A DNA stretch of 64,000 nucleotides from Myxacorys almedinensis A (GCF_010091945.1 NZ_WVIE01000001.1:124001-188000); one strand, 5' to 3'; counted from the stretch's first letter, positions 9,701 through 19,402 are shown. The notes: generated by a model not told the origin, from the letters alone. Numbers and translations are program-made.

Positions 9701-10912
9701 ATGCAGAATTATGATGTGGTCGTGTGTGGAGCCGGTCCTGCGGGAGCAATGGCAGCAGCAGAAGCGGCACGAGCAGGGCTGAAGGTTGCGTTGCTGGAAA
9801 AACAGATCTTGCCGCGTCACAAAACGTGCGGGGGCGGCATGCCGACGGGCATCCAAACCCAATTATATGATTTAGCGCCAGAGGCATTTGTTGAGTCAGA
9901 GGTGACGTTTATGCGCCACACCTGGAATTTTGATGATCCGTACTTGGCTCCGATTAATCCGCCGGGGTCTGCTAAAGCGCTGTCGCTGTGGATGGTGCAA
10001 CGCCCTATTTTTGATGATGCTTTGGTGCAACGGGCCGTGCAGTTGGGGGCAATGGTGCGCGATGGGTTGGCTGTGCGATCGCTGCGGTCTGAGCCTGATG
10101 GGGTGATGGTGCGGGCGGAAGGCATCAAAACGGGAAGCGAGTTTGTGGCGAAAGCAAGGTATGTGATTGGCGCAGATGGGGCAAACGGAATCACCGTCAA
10201 GGCGACCCGATTGAGGAAGACTCCCGCGATCGCGCTTGCCCTAGAAGTCGAACAGGCTCACCAATGGGGCGATGGAGATGGAACCTTACGTTCTGACATT
10301 GCCCATCTAGAGTTTGGTGCGGTGAAACGCGGTTATGCTTGGGTGTTTCCAAAAGCCGATCATTTAAATATTGGGGCAGGGGTATTTCGCCCAGATAAAA
10401 AGGATGGGCGTAGCGATCGCAGCCTCCGCTCTGAGTTGCAGAAGACAATTTTTGACTATATGGATGCGCTGGGTGTGAAGTATGACCCGGATCATATCCG
10501 CTTTCGTGGGCATCCGCTCCCTACGTGGGGGGGGAAAGAGTTGTTGCACGAGGGTCGGATTTTGCTCGCTGGCGATGCAGCAGGATTGATCAATCCACTC
10601 TTTGGCGATGGCATTTTGCACGCTGTGAAGAGTGGTGCGATCGCGGCTCAATGTTTGGCAGACCATGCCCCCGATGAGTACACTGCTCGAATTCATGCTG
10701 AGTTTGCCGCTAACTTTGATGCTGCGTTAAAGCTCTCCCGCGTGTTCTATCAGTGGACAGGCGCGTGTTACAAGTACGGCGTTAAGTCTGAAAAGGCGAC
10801 CCGCTATGCAACAGAGCTTTTGTATGGGGAGTTGCTATTTACCGATATCGCGGGGAGGGCGATGCGCCGCCTAAAGCAGTCGGTGAGCGGCAACTTTTTT
10901 CATCCTCAATGA
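9701..10912 (+). CDS. Geranylgeranyl reductase family FAD-dependent oxidoreductase
   Basis: About 403 residues from the ATG at 9701; a TTG four codons earlier is an alternative, and neither start has a clear ribosome site. The N-terminus has the dinucleotide-binding motif VVVCGAGPAGAMAAAEAARA and LLEK, then KTCGGGMPTG, and the second FAD motif is LAGDAAGLINPLFGDGILHA near residue 290. These mark the geranylgeranyl reductase/digeranylgeranylglycerophospholipid reductase branch of flavin monooxygenase-like enzymes, which reduce isoprenoid double bonds. It is not a typical ChlP: the cyanobacterial chlorophyll enzyme has a different N-terminus (VGSGPAGSSAAE with a CGGAIP loop). The substrate is therefore open. 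Confidence 0.85.
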   Translation: MQNYDVVVCGAGPAGAMAAAEAARAGLKVALLEKQILPRHKTCGGGMPTGIQTQLYDLAPEAFVESEVTFMRHTWNFDDPYLAPINPPGSAKALSLWMVQRPIFDDALVQRAVQLGAMVRDGLAVRSLRSEPDGVMVRAEGIKTGSEFVAKARYVIGADGANGITVKATRLRKTPAIALALEVEQAHQWGDGDGTLRSDIAHLEFGAVKRGYAWVFPKADHLNIGAGVFRPDKKDGRSDRSLRSELQKTIFDYMDALGVKYDPDHIRFRGHPLPTWGGKELLHEGRILLAGDAAGLINPLFGDGILHAVKSGAIAAQCLADHAPDEYTARIHAEFAANFDAALKLSRVFYQWTGACYKYGVKSEKATRYATELLYGELLFTDIAGRAMRRLKQSVSGNFFHPQ

Positions 10913-11106
10913 TCTGGGGAATAATGGCACTTTGAGAGCACGCGATCGCATCCCCTTAAACTGTGATGAATAATTATTACGGACTATTACTTTCAGACTT
11001 TAACTAATACAAGCACCCTACAAACCCAGCTTGACCCTCTAGAGTAAGGGAGGCGACATCTGTCCTTTGCGACAGATGAGTCATTATCCCTAGCTAGAGT
11101 CATGTT

Positions 11107-12021
11107 ATGGATATCAATGAGCTAATCCGACGGTATGAGAGAGGCGAACGCAATTTTGCAGGAGCCGATCTCAGAAGCATTGATCTAAGTGGTGCAATGC
11201 TCGTGGATATCAACCTGGAAAATGCTAATTTAACAGGCGCAAACCTGAGTCGAGCTTTTCTCACAAAAGCCAACCTGAGCGGTGCTTTCTTAAATTGGGC
11301 AAACCTGCAATTTACCAAACTGAGCGAAGGCTGCTTGATTGATACCGACCTCACCAAAGCAAAGCTCAACGGCGCGTTTATGGTGAAATCAGACCTCACG
11401 CGATCGCGCCTCAGTGGAGCAGATCTAAGCCATGCCAACTTACGCGGAGCCACCCTGCATCGTGCCAATTTGTGTAGCGCAAAACTTCTTAACGTCAACC
11501 TGCGAGGCGCAAACCTACAAGGCGCAAACCTGAGTTGGGCAAACCTGCAAAGCGCACGGCTAAGCGGAGCCATTCTTCAAGGCGCATTTCTTAACGATAC
11601 CAATTTGGCAGACGCTTTCCTAAACGGGGTCGATTTAGAAGGACTCAATCTAGCAGGGATCAATCTGAGTGCCGCCAAGTTAAGCGGCGCAAATTTGCAA
11701 TCAGCCAATCTCGCCGCCTCAAATTTTCGTAATGCCAAATTGCAAGGCGCAAACCTAGCCGGGGCAGATTTAACAGACGCTAACTTAGAGCAAGCTTTTT
11801 TGCACAGCGCAAATTTGCAATGGACTAACCTGAGCCGGGCAAACCTAGCGCGATCGGACTTGACCAACGTGAAAATGCTGGGGGTCAAAATTGATCAAGC
11901 CAATTTATCAGAAGCCATGCTTTCAGAAATGAACTCGCGCTATCTGCTGCTCGTTGCCGACCAAAATTTGCAGAAGATGCAGCGCAGCGCACTACCGCAG
12001 CACTCTCCAGGCGGATCATAG
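11107..12021 (+). CDS. Pentapeptide-repeat protein
   Basis: 304 residues, nearly all built from A(N/D)LXX pentapeptides (for example GANLQGANLSWANLQSA) running from about residue 18 to 270, with only short degenerate stretches. Such sequences fold as a right-handed quadrilateral beta-helix. The first 17 residues (MDINELIRRYERGERNF) form the usual cap seen in cyanobacterial members, and the last 30 are non-repetitive. Pentapeptide proteins are abundant in cyanobacteria and mostly of unknown function. No signal peptide or membrane segment is visible, so it is probably cytoplasmic. It is monocistronic, between the reductase and mmsA. Confidence 0.92.
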   Translation: MDINELIRRYERGERNFAGADLRSIDLSGAMLVDINLENANLTGANLSRAFLTKANLSGAFLNWANLQFTKLSEGCLIDTDLTKAKLNGAFMVKSDLTRSRLSGADLSHANLRGATLHRANLCSAKLLNVNLRGANLQGANLSWANLQSARLSGAILQGAFLNDTNLADAFLNGVDLEGLNLAGINLSAAKLSGANLQSANLAASNFRNAKLQGANLAGADLTDANLEQAFLHSANLQWTNLSRANLARSDLTNVKMLGVKIDQANLSEAMLSEMNSRYLLLVADQNLQKMQRSALPQHSPGGS

Positions 12022-12104
12022 AGCCATCTATTGCCCTTCGTCTAATTATTAGAGGTTGGGCTGACCCATGCTGATCTAGTGATCCGTTGGTCAGTCCTTT
12101 CTCC

Positions 12105-12136
12105 ATTGACCAACATTCCATGGAATGTCGGTCAAT
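12105..12136. promoter_or_regulatory. Near-perfect 32-bp palindrome upstream of mmsA, candidate operator
   Basis: Arms ATTGACC and GGTCAAT flank an uninterrupted inverted core ACATTCCATGGAATGT; only one base pair (A/C) of the 32 bp is unmatched. An extra half-site TTGGTCA lies at 12087-12093. No T-run follows, so it does not look like a terminator. It sits 60-90 bp before the mmsA start codon, where a regulator would bind. The regulator is unknown. Confidence 0.6.
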
Positions 12137-12196
12137 CTCGACTTACCCCGTTCTGACGGATTGCGGCAAGATGAAAGGGAGTGAGGAGGAGAAGAC

Positions 12197-13699
12197 ATGA
12201 ACCATTCCGCGATCGCAGCGTTGCACCCTTCCGAAAAGACGGCACAAAATTACATCAACGGAGCATGGTGCACCCCCACCACTGACACTTACTTAGACAT
12301 TATCAATCCCGCAACCACTACAGCGTTAGGCAAAGTTCCCCTCTCTTCGGGTGCAGAGGTTGATCGCGCGGCTCAAGCTGCCTCCGTTGCCTTTGCCGCT
12401 TGGCGACGCACCCCCGCCACCGAACGAGTGCAGTACCTATTCAAACTGAAAGCCCTCCTTGAAGACCAGTTTGAAGACCTCGCTCAAACTATTACCCTCG
12501 AATGCGGCAAAACCTTAGCCGAGTCGAAAGGTGAATTGCGACGGGCGATCGAAAATGTCGAGGTGGCGTGCGGCATTCCGATGATGATGCAAGGTTACAA
12601 CTCCGAAGATATTGCCCGTGGCATTGACGAACACATGATCCGGCAACCACTTGGTGTCGTTGCCATCATTACTCCGTTCAATTTTCCGGGCATGATTCCG
12701 TTTTGGTTTCTTCCCTATGCGATCGCCTGCGGCAATACTTGCATTGTCAAACCGTCAGAACGAGTGCCGCTCACCTTGCAAAAGGTGTTTTGCCTGCTCC
12801 ACCAGATCGATCTGCCAAAGGGCGTTGTCAATCTCGTCAATGGCGCAAAAACTGCCGTCGATGCTTTGCTTGATCATCCCGCCATTCGCGCCGTTAGCTT
12901 TGTGGGGTCGTCGGCGATCGCACAGTACGTTTATAGCCGCGCCGCCGCCAACGGCAAGCGATCGCAGTGCCAAGGAGGAGCCAAGAATCCGGTGATTGTG
13001 CTCCCCGATGCCGACATGGTTATGACCACCCGAATTATGGCAGATAGCGCCTTTGGCTGTGCCGGGCAGCGCTGCTTGGCTGCCTCGATCGCCATCACGG
13101 TAGGAACCGCAAAAGAGCCGTTTACAGCTGCGATCGCAGACGCTGCCGCCGCCCGCACCGTTGGCTATGGACTCGATCCCACCATTCAGATGGGTCCTGT
13201 GATCACCGCTCAAAGCAAAACTCGTATCGAAGGCATGATCCACCACGCGACCACTGAAGGCGCAACGGTTTTGGTAGATGGACGACACCCGACGATCTCT
13301 GGCTACGAACAGGGCTATTTCGTCCGCCCAACCATTCTGCAAAATGTAGTTCCGACCGGAAGCATAGCCAAAACTGAGATCTTTGGTCCGGTCTTGAGTT
13401 TGATTCATGTAGACAGCATCGACGACGCGATCGCGCTGGTAAACCAAAGCCAGTACGGAAACATGGCATCGTTATTCACCACCAGTGGGGGAGCCGCCCG
13501 CCAATTTCGCTACGAAGCTGAAGCCGGAAACATTGGCATCAACATCGGCGTAGCGGCTCCGATGGCGTTCTTTCCGTTTAGTGGCTGGAAAGCAAGTTTT
13601 TTTGGAGACCTGCACGGGCAAGGTGCCCATGCCATCGAGTTCTTTACCCAAACCAAAGTGATTGTCGAACGGTGGCACGGCTGGGCGAGACAGTTCTAG
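12197..13699 (+). CDS. mmsA: CoA-acylating methylmalonate-semialdehyde dehydrogenase
   Basis: 500 residues, ATG preceded by GGAGGAG. It belongs to the aldehyde dehydrogenase superfamily: [12 protein letters not shown], the cofactor region [38 protein letters not shown], and the catalytic cysteine in [10 protein letters not shown] near residue 296. The MMSDH-specific features are the missing conserved Glu of ordinary ALDHs (here CQGGAKNP), the [18 protein letters not shown] stretch and the FPFSGWK ending. The enzyme converts methylmalonate or malonate semialdehyde plus CoA and NAD+ to propionyl- or acetyl-CoA and CO2, in valine and inositol breakdown. No other pathway genes lie nearby. Its stop overlaps the 3' end of the convergent FHA gene by four bases. 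Confidence 0.9.
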   Translation: MNHSAIAALHPSEKTAQNYINGAWCTPTTDTYLDIINPATTTALGKVPLSSGAEVDRAAQAASVAFAAWRRTPATERVQYLFKLKALLEDQFEDLAQTITLECGKTLAESKGELRRAIENVEVACGIPMMMQGYNSEDIARGIDEHMIRQPLGVVAIITPFNFPGMIPFWFLPYAIACGNTCIVKPSERVPLTLQKVFCLLHQIDLPKGVVNLVNGAKTAVDALLDHPAIRAVSFVGSSAIAQYVYSRAAANGKRSQCQGGAKNPVIVLPDADMVMTTRIMADSAFGCAGQRCLAASIAITVGTAKEPFTAAIADAAAARTVGYGLDPTIQMGPVITAQSKTRIEGMIHHATTEGATVLVDGRHPTISGYEQGYFVRPTILQNVVPTGSIAKTEIFGPVLSLIHVDSIDDAIALVNQSQYGNMASLFTTSGGAARQFRYEAEAGNIGINIGVAAPMAFFPFSGWKASFFGDLHGQGAHAIEFFTQTKVIVERWHGWARQF

Positions 13700-14367
13700 C
13701 GCGTTGAGATGTTAAATGAAATCTCTTCCTTCAATTCAGAAAAGTCGATAAACGCTGGACGCAATTCCCGATTTGTCAACCGAGCCAATACCTCAGGATG
13801 AATTGGGTCTAGCGTTCGATCGTCAGCGCTCAGGAAAAACGAAAACTCCATGCTGCCGATCCGGATGCGATCGCCATCGTGTAAAAGCTGCCGTTGTTGA
13901 ACGCGCTGGTCGTTGATGTAAGAACCGTTCATGCTGTTTAGGTCAACCAAATAAAATCCATCGCCCGCCACGTACAGCAACACCGCGTGGCGACGGGAAA
14001 GATTGCGATCTTGAAGGGGCAAGGCTGCTGCCCGGTTGCGCCCAATTGTCCAAGCGGTTTGAGGTTGGCGCAAGATCTGTGTTTGGCTATCTACCAAATT
14101 GGTGACAATATAAACCTGATCGCGTTGTAAAACGCCCTGGATATATTTCAGCGAGTTAAAAATAGAGAACGCTGAATGGCTTGAAGATTCTTTTTCGTGG
14201 TCAATCGAGAGGGTCGGACGTTTTGCAAAGTTGTCCTCTACTCCGTCGTCTGGCTCTGACCAAAATGCTTCAGCCTGCGGAGCCAGATCAGATGTAGGGC
14301 AGTCTGTAACAGGACTCAGCCCTAGAAGCGCATTTGCGGAATCTAATCCGTTAAGTTCTGAAGTCAT
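13696..14367 (-). CDS. FHA-domain protein
   Basis: 223 residues. The first 95 are low-complexity and acidic. An FHA domain follows at about residues 120-200 with the core motifs [19 protein letters not shown] and [11 protein letters not shown], which make up the phosphothreonine-binding face (Arg, Ser-Arg-His, Asn). It should bind phosphorylated partners and so act as an adaptor in Ser/Thr kinase signalling; no kinase gene is in the window. No membrane segment. It is convergent with mmsA and divergent from the alpha-CTD-like gene, with a 109-bp shared upstream region. Confidence 0.9.
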   Translation of the reverse strand: MTSELNGLDSANALLGLSPVTDCPTSDLAPQAEAFWSEPDDGVEDNFAKRPTLSIDHEKESSSHSAFSIFNSLKYIQGVLQRDQVYIVTNLVDSQTQILRQPQTAWTIGRNRAAALPLQDRNLSRRHAVLLYVAGDGFYLVDLNSMNGSYINDQRVQQRQLLHDGDRIRIGSMEFSFFLSADDRTLDPIHPEVLARLTNRELRPAFIDFSELKEEISFNISTR

Positions 14368-14476
14368 AGATAGTTCTTAAAACAGGACGCAATCTGAGTT
14401 TTGGTCGCCAATCTCCTCAACCAATGAGGATATGACCCGATAAGATCAATTTTGGTAGCGACAACCCCAAGTGACT

Positions 14477-14695
14477 ATGACCCAAGACACACTCGATCAG
14501 ATTTCCGTTGAAACACTTGACCTTTCGATGAAGGCGTTGGGGTCACTGAAGCGATCGCAGATTCATACGATCGCAGATCTGATGAACTACACCCAGGAAG
14601 ACCTGGAAATTCTAGATAAAGACTGTGCCGAAGAAATTATTGTCGCTCTCAACCAAAAATTTGATCTCATTCTTCCCCTCAACGATTTGCAATAA
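14477..14695 (+). CDS. Stand-alone RNA polymerase alpha C-terminal-domain-like protein
   Basis: 72 residues from ATG at 14477 (a GTG six bases earlier is possible). The whole protein aligns with the alpha-subunit CTD: ISVETLDLSMKALGSLKRSQIHTIADLMNYTQEDLEIL corresponds to the helix-turn-helix-hairpin-helix core, ending in a helix and ILPL. There is no alpha N-terminal domain, so it cannot assemble into polymerase core in the usual way. By manual comparison with E. coli alpha, Arg265 appears as Lys, Asn268 as Gly, and the GKKS loop as DKDC, so the normal UP-element contact surface looks altered. It may act as a protein-binding decoy or adaptor. It is followed 35 bp later by the TPR gene. Confidence 0.75.
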   Translation: MTQDTLDQISVETLDLSMKALGSLKRSQIHTIADLMNYTQEDLEILDKDCAEEIIVALNQKFDLILPLNDLQ

Positions 14696-14730
14696 TAAAG
14701 CAGTGGTTAGACTGTTGAGGATCAACGAAC

Positions 14731-16023
14731 GTGGGTTACAAAAAAGCAGCGATCGCAGTGAGAAATCTCACCCATCCATGGATTTGGCTCAGTGCTTTTG
14801 TGGGGCTTTTGATGCTGAGTGGGCAGGAGGGGCAAGCGAGCGGGGTGGATGTCCCAATCGCTCAATCGTCTCTTCAACCGGCGATCCCTCCCAGAAAACA
14901 GCAGAGCGACAAGTTTCCTCCCAGCCCCCTAGAGTTAACCGCTCCTGATCCGCTTTTGCCCGGAGGTCTACAGCGCCCCCTCACTGAGGCAGAGCGACAG
15001 CAGCTAGCTCGATCGCTTGATGAATTAAACCAGCAAGCAACGGCAAAACTGCAAGCTAATGATCCGATTGCCGCCTTTGAGATCTGGAATCGAGAGTTGC
15101 GTTTGCGTCGGGCATTAGGCTTGTTAGAGGAGATCAAAGCCTTGGGTCGTGTGGGAGATCAAGCTTGGACGCAAAACCTAACCGAACAGGTGCGTGTGAT
15201 CACTAACCGACTCCGGGCAATTCAAACTGCCGCCCAAAACCCTGGAACCGCCGAGCAGATGCAACTCCGTGCCGCGTTAGGAATTGCCTACCAGCAGGTG
15301 CGATCGCCAGGGCTTGCCGTGGAGGTTTACACCCTAATGCTGGCAGAGGCACGAGCGCAGAACGATCCCATTCAAGAAGCGAGCTTGTTGACGACGATTG
15401 GGCAACTTCATCTCAGTTGGTTTGACTACCCAAACGCGATCGCAACCTACACCCAACTCCTGAACCTCGCTCAAGCCAGAAACGATCAGCAGAGCATATT
15501 CATCAATCTGATTCAGCTTGCTTACGTCCACAATCAAGCCAAACAACCCGCCCAAGCAGCTATCTATCAACAGCAACTGCTTGATCTTTATCAACAAAAC
15601 GGACAAGCGCAGTTCATTCCAGCCCTAAAGATTCAGTTGGCAGATGACTATGCAGCGACTGGGCGATTCGATCTTGCAGAACAGCAGTATCGAGAAGCCT
15701 TTGAATTAGCACAACCGCTGCTTCAAACTGCCTACGCGACCGATGCATTGCAAAAGTTAGGCAAACTCTATCAAAAGGAAGAACGACTAGAGGCAGCACT
15801 GCAAGTGTACGCCTATCTTGCCCAAGCCGATCAGCAAGCCTACAACGCTTACAGTGCCATGGATGCGTTTGACCAAATCGGGCAGATTCAGCTTGCCCAA
15901 AAAGCGTATCCGGAAGCGATCGCTGCATTTCGGCAAGGGTTGGAAGTTTCAAAACAGTTGAACTATCGAACCGACTACTTCAACGAGCAAATACAGAAGG
16001 TGTCCCAGCAAGGATCTCGCTAG
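14731..16023 (+). CDS. Exported or membrane-anchored TPR protein
   Basis: 430 residues from a GTG start. An N-terminal hydrophobic stretch (WIWLSAFVGLLMLSG, about 20-34) acts as signal peptide or anchor, followed by a Pro-rich linker. Residues 85 to 425 are helical and contain several tetratricopeptide units, for example LGIAYQQVRSPGLAVEVYTLML, AIATYTQLLNLAQ and YPEAIAAFRQGLEVSKQL. TPR arrays hold protein complexes together; the partner is not evident. It is probably periplasmic or at the membrane face. It lies just downstream of the alpha-CTD-like gene and may share its promoter. Confidence 0.85.
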   Translation: MGYKKAAIAVRNLTHPWIWLSAFVGLLMLSGQEGQASGVDVPIAQSSLQPAIPPRKQQSDKFPPSPLELTAPDPLLPGGLQRPLTEAERQQLARSLDELNQQATAKLQANDPIAAFEIWNRELRLRRALGLLEEIKALGRVGDQAWTQNLTEQVRVITNRLRAIQTAAQNPGTAEQMQLRAALGIAYQQVRSPGLAVEVYTLMLAEARAQNDPIQEASLLTTIGQLHLSWFDYPNAIATYTQLLNLAQARNDQQSIFINLIQLAYVHNQAKQPAQAAIYQQQLLDLYQQNGQAQFIPALKIQLADDYAATGRFDLAEQQYREAFELAQPLLQTAYATDALQKLGKLYQKEERLEAALQVYAYLAQADQQAYNAYSAMDAFDQIGQIQLAQKAYPEAIAAFRQGLEVSKQLNYRTDYFNEQIQKVSQQGSR

Positions 16024-16104
16024 AAATATCAAAAATATAATGTGATACGAAACCAAACCAGGAATTGAAGGGTAAACAAAGCTTAACCCTCAGAACGCCA
16101 TAGA

Positions 16105-16132
16105 ATCATCCATGTAAGATCATCCATGTAAG
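16105..16132. repeat. 14-bp tandem repeat, two copies
   Basis: ATCATCCATGTAAG occurs twice head to tail between the TPR gene and the convergent response-regulator gene. Probably a slippage product; no function is suggested. Confidence 0.8.
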
Positions 16133-16206
16133 AAACGATCAACCTAGACGTGCTCTACCCAATGTCTCTACCAGGTCAAAAAATTGATCAAAGGGATAAA
16201 GCTCAA

Positions 16207-16857
16207 TCAAGCCATGCTGTTTTCGATCGCCCACCGCGCCAACTCGGTTCGGTTGTGCAACCCCGTTTTACCCAGCATGTTGCTCACATGACTTTCGATC
16301 GTGCGTTGGCTGACATTGAGTTCTTCCGCAATTTCTCGGTTTGCCATGCCTCGTGCCACAAACTGCACAACGCGCAACTCCGTAGGCGTGAGTTCTACAT
16401 CAAACGGCACTTGAATTTTGGGCGCATTCTCACCGCCTTTTGCATCCTTGTGCTGAATCAAACGAGACGCTTGCTTGAGAGAAGACTCTACCTGAGCCAC
16501 CAACTCTTCTGGCTCAAAGGGCTTGACCATATACACATCCGCACCAATGTTCAGCCCTTTAACGCGATCCTGGCTTTGCCCTTTTGCAGAAAGAAACAAC
16601 ACTGGAATCCAACTAGTTTTTGGATCTTGGCGAATGGTTCTGACGAGTTCGTAGCCATCCATTTCTGGCATCATAACGTCACAGATGATCATGTCTGGAG
16701 TTTCGCCCTCCAACACCTCTAAGGCTTCGCGCCCATTTTCTGCGGTGACAACTTCGTACCCACGGAACTCTAGATAGTCTTTGACTAGCAAAATAAGGTT
16801 CGGGTCGTCGTCAATCAGCAGCAACCGTCTGTGATTCCCTGCGCTAGTTTCCTTCAT
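16207..16857 (-). CDS. NarL/FixJ-type response regulator, Rre1/Ycf29-like
   Basis: 216 residues. The receiver domain (11-128) has acidic IDDD, phospho-acceptor Asp60 in MIICDVMMPEMDGYEL, and the Lys of MVKPFEPEEL. A linker leads to a LuxR/NarL-type DNA-binding domain (about 148-212) with LTPTELRVVQFVARGMANREIAEEL and the recognition helix SQRTIESHVSNML. The protein is a transcription factor switched by an unlinked histidine kinase. Its layout and sequence resemble the conserved cyanobacterial/plastid regulator Rre1 (Ycf29), which acts in stress responses with Hik34/Hik2, but I name it only as a candidate. It is monocistronic. A TATAAT hexamer lies about 170 bp upstream on the coding strand. 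Confidence 0.88.
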   Translation of the reverse strand: MKETSAGNHRRLLLIDDDPNLILLVKDYLEFRGYEVVTAENGREALEVLEGETPDMIICDVMMPEMDGYELVRTIRQDPKTSWIPVLFLSAKGQSQDRVKGLNIGADVYMVKPFEPEELVAQVESSLKQASRLIQHKDAKGGENAPKIQVPFDVELTPTELRVVQFVARGMANREIAEELNVSQRTIESHVSNMLGKTGLHNRTELARWAIENSMA

Positions 16858-17272
16858 GCTGTGCTACTCGCTCTGCCGAATCTGAATAACGTTTACAAAT
16901 TGAAGTTTTGGAACTGAAGCCAACTTCGAGAGATAAACACCCGCAACTGTGGGCAATCTCGCAACCATTAAAAACTAAATTTATCTCGATGTTAGTAAAG
17001 ATTCAGAATTTTAGCTATAGGTCTCGTGACATTATATACGACTAGTCAAAAAATCAAACCTTTTTAGCTCACATTTATACTTTTGAAGGAAGGATGATCA
17101 GAAGAAATTTTCAATGTACCTACAAAACTATCTTTAACCCAAATCAAATCATGTGATGGCAAGCTAGACACAGGCTAGGTCAAAATCTTCAGCTGCTCCT
17201 AAAGATAGAATACTCCATAGGTTTAGTCCCATTAACTATACAAGAATTAGAACCAACTTTTAGTTATAAACA
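16858..17272. other. AT-rich intergenic region upstream of the response regulator
   Basis: 415 bp without an open frame of note. On the reverse strand it contains GTATATAATGTCAC near 17029-17042, which includes a TATAAT -10 box. That would give the response regulator a long leader. The sequence also fits a loose GTA-N8-CAC pattern, weaker than the NtcA consensus GTA-N8-TAC. Nothing else stands out. Confidence 0.35.
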
Positions 17273-17725
17273 TCACGACGTTGACGGGGGGATAGAATCG
17301 CATGAAATTGGTGGAAGCGGGTGGGTCAGAAAGGCATATTCATGAACAATTTGGTTTCTAATTAAGTGTTGTTGAATAATACGTTCAACCACTTCTGGAG
17401 TGACAGAATGATACCAAATTCCATCAGGATAGACGAGCAAAATCGGTCCTTGCTGGCACACACGAAGACAATTAGCTTTTGTTCTGAAAACACAACCCAA
17501 ATGATTTGCGTCTCTAAGGTCTGAAGCAATAGCAGGCTGGTCGAGTTTCAGTTCTTTGAGCCGTTTTTTTAGGTAGTTCCAAGCAGCAAGCCCGGTTTCT
17601 TTATTGCAGCAGAGGGGCTTTGTTTGATCAGCACAAATGAAGAGATGCCGTTGAATGTGGTGGAGTCCTAATGTTTGAATACAAGATTCAAGATTGGGGT
17701 CGAGAGGGGTGAATTCAAAAGTCAT
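17273..17725 (-). CDS. (2Fe-2S) ferredoxin domain protein, thioredoxin-like fold
   Basis: 150 residues. The order [19 protein letters not shown], then [24 protein letters not shown], matches the thioredoxin-fold 2Fe-2S ferredoxins, where four cysteines hold the cluster: one in the ICADQ region, one near LCC, and two in CLRVC. The last 35 residues are a variable tail. These proteins are conserved in cyanobacteria as soluble electron carriers or regulatory partners; the partner enzyme is not known here. It is monocistronic on the reverse strand, 112 bp from the end of the upstream creD-like gene. Confidence 0.85.
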   Translation of the reverse strand: MTFEFTPLDPNLESCIQTLGLHHIQRHLFICADQTKPLCCNKETGLAAWNYLKKRLKELKLDQPAIASDLRDANHLGCVFRTKANCLRVCQQGPILLVYPDGIWYHSVTPEVVERIIQQHLIRNQIVHEYAFLTHPLPPISCDSIPPSTS

Positions 17726-17837
17726 AGGTTAGGTTTAGCAAGCTATGAAGGCGATGTTAGCTGAGCCAATTGCAGGGATAGCGTGGCTGCGATCGCCCCA
17801 GCTAAAGAACGCCAAGACCGGGTGTCACTTCCTCATG

Positions 17838-19199
17838 TTAATCGATTTCTGACGGTGTTCCCCCTGAGCTTGTTGGCTCTATTCGTCTTGCTGTAGGCGG
17901 TTCTAACCCATCCATCCGACGGGTAAAATACATCACAATTGCGAGGAACGCAAATAAGCCAATAGAACCCATTAACAATGAGTAGTCCTGATTGGCTAAC
18001 ACGACGTAGAGGTAGCTGTAGAGCGCAACTTGCATGACGCCAATGATTGCGCCTCGTTTTCTAGCTCGAAGCACTGCGATCGAATAGGTCGTAATCAACG
18101 TAACAACGGCAATGCTAGAGAGAAGATAAGCACTCTTAAAGCCCAAATGCTCAGAAAGCGCAAGCTGTAGGAGGTAAAATATCGACATAGCGACACCTAC
18201 AAGCAGATATTGCAAGGGATGAACACGCAGCCGAGTTGCGGTTTCAAATAGCCAAAATACGGCAAAGGTCAGCATTAAAAATAAAAAGTTATATTTGATG
18301 CTGCGATCTGCCATGCGATAGTTATCAACGGGCGAGATCAAATCGACCCCAAAAAGAGATGCCTGAATTGGTTCAGGGTTAGAGGAGACTTCGTTGTTCC
18401 ACTGCTGCGGATAGTTGCGACCGAGAGAGGGAATATTCCAAGTTGCATCAAAGCCCTTTTGAGTAATCGATCGCTCATTGGGCAACCACACCCCTTGGAA
18501 GCTGGGATTAGTCCAATCTGAGGTCAGGCTAACTTTTGTGACTTTACCAAAGGGAGCAAAGGCGATTTTTTCGCTACCATTCACTGTGATAGGGATAGAG
18601 AACGCAAAGGTATCTGCTTGCATAGCGTCTTTTAAGACTGCATGAATGCCTTGCTCATTGCTTCCATATTTACCTTGCCCTGCGGTAAAAGGAATTGTTT
18701 TTTGATTCCAGCCTAAAGAGGCTTGGTTTTGAATGGCATGAGCATCTGAAATTTGTAGACTTAATTCTGCTCGATCCCAAAGAATATCTTCAGGACGAGT
18801 GCCCCATGTTGTAAAGTCTGGGCGAACAAATCGACCACGGAGATCAAGCTTAGTTTTATAGACGGGAACCTCAAAGATGCCGCGATACCGAACCTCTGAA
18901 TCTAGATTGCCCGTGATTTGTAAATCGTCGGGTAAAAATGTACCGTATTTGACTTCAGCCTTTTCCGCAGTACCAACTTGAAATCGCTTGATGTAAGGGA
19001 CGTATAAACGAGGACCTAAAATAGATTGCGATCGCCCCCAGTTTCCAGTAATGCCCGCGATCGCTTCTTGCCGCAAACTTTGGCGATCGCTAACCAAATT
19101 TTGGAGCATCACTGTAGGGATTTGCAGTAATAAAATAAGAAAAGCAATGAACAGGACGCGGAAGAACTGCGAATTCTTGATTTGTTCGTAGAAGTTCAT
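17838..19199 (-). CDS. creD: CreD-family inner membrane protein
   Basis: 453 residues. One N-terminal membrane helix (14-31) precedes a long periplasmic beta-rich region (to about 300) that includes WGRSQSILGPRLYVPY, the typical CreD beginning. A C-terminal block of five or six helices starts near KYNFLFLMLTFAVFWLFE and includes HPLQYLLVGVAMSIFYLLQL. CreD in E. coli is a member of the CreBC regulon with an effect on envelope integrity and colicin resistance; the biochemical role is unknown. No creBC genes lie nearby. The C-terminal tail is cytoplasmic and Pro/Thr-rich. Confidence 0.88.
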   Translation of the reverse strand: MNFYEQIKNSQFFRVLFIAFLILLLQIPTVMLQNLVSDRQSLRQEAIAGITGNWGRSQSILGPRLYVPYIKRFQVGTAEKAEVKYGTFLPDDLQITGNLDSEVRYRGIFEVPVYKTKLDLRGRFVRPDFTTWGTRPEDILWDRAELSLQISDAHAIQNQASLGWNQKTIPFTAGQGKYGSNEQGIHAVLKDAMQADTFAFSIPITVNGSEKIAFAPFGKVTKVSLTSDWTNPSFQGVWLPNERSITQKGFDATWNIPSLGRNYPQQWNNEVSSNPEPIQASLFGVDLISPVDNYRMADRSIKYNFLFLMLTFAVFWLFETATRLRVHPLQYLLVGVAMSIFYLLQLALSEHLGFKSAYLLSSIAVVTLITTYSIAVLRARKRGAIIGVMQVALYSYLYVVLANQDYSLLMGSIGLFAFLAIVMYFTRRMDGLEPPTARRIEPTSSGGTPSEID

Positions 19200-19293
19200 G
19201 GAACGATTTTCACTACCAAATTTTCAGGAGTCTTCTCATAGAATTCACATCTGGGTGGAGAAATTTCGGATCAGTTCCATAAACATACAGATA

Positions 19294-19336
19294 GCAAAAA
19301 TATAGGTAGCCTGCGATCGCGCCTCGCAAAGCTACC
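19294..19336 (-). terminator. Hairpin downstream of dcd, probable terminator
   Basis: Read on the reverse strand, GGTAGC and GCTACC enclose a second stem TGCGA/TCGCA, and the hairpin is followed by TATATTTTT. It lies about 65 bp past the dcd stop codon in the direction of transcription. The position and the T-rich trailer fit a rho-independent terminator. Confidence 0.55.
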
Positions 19337-19402
19337 CCTTCAGGCACAAGGTCAGCCATCTTCAGCTTTTTTTTAGGCTACTTTACCGTCGCCAAACCCA
19401 CG

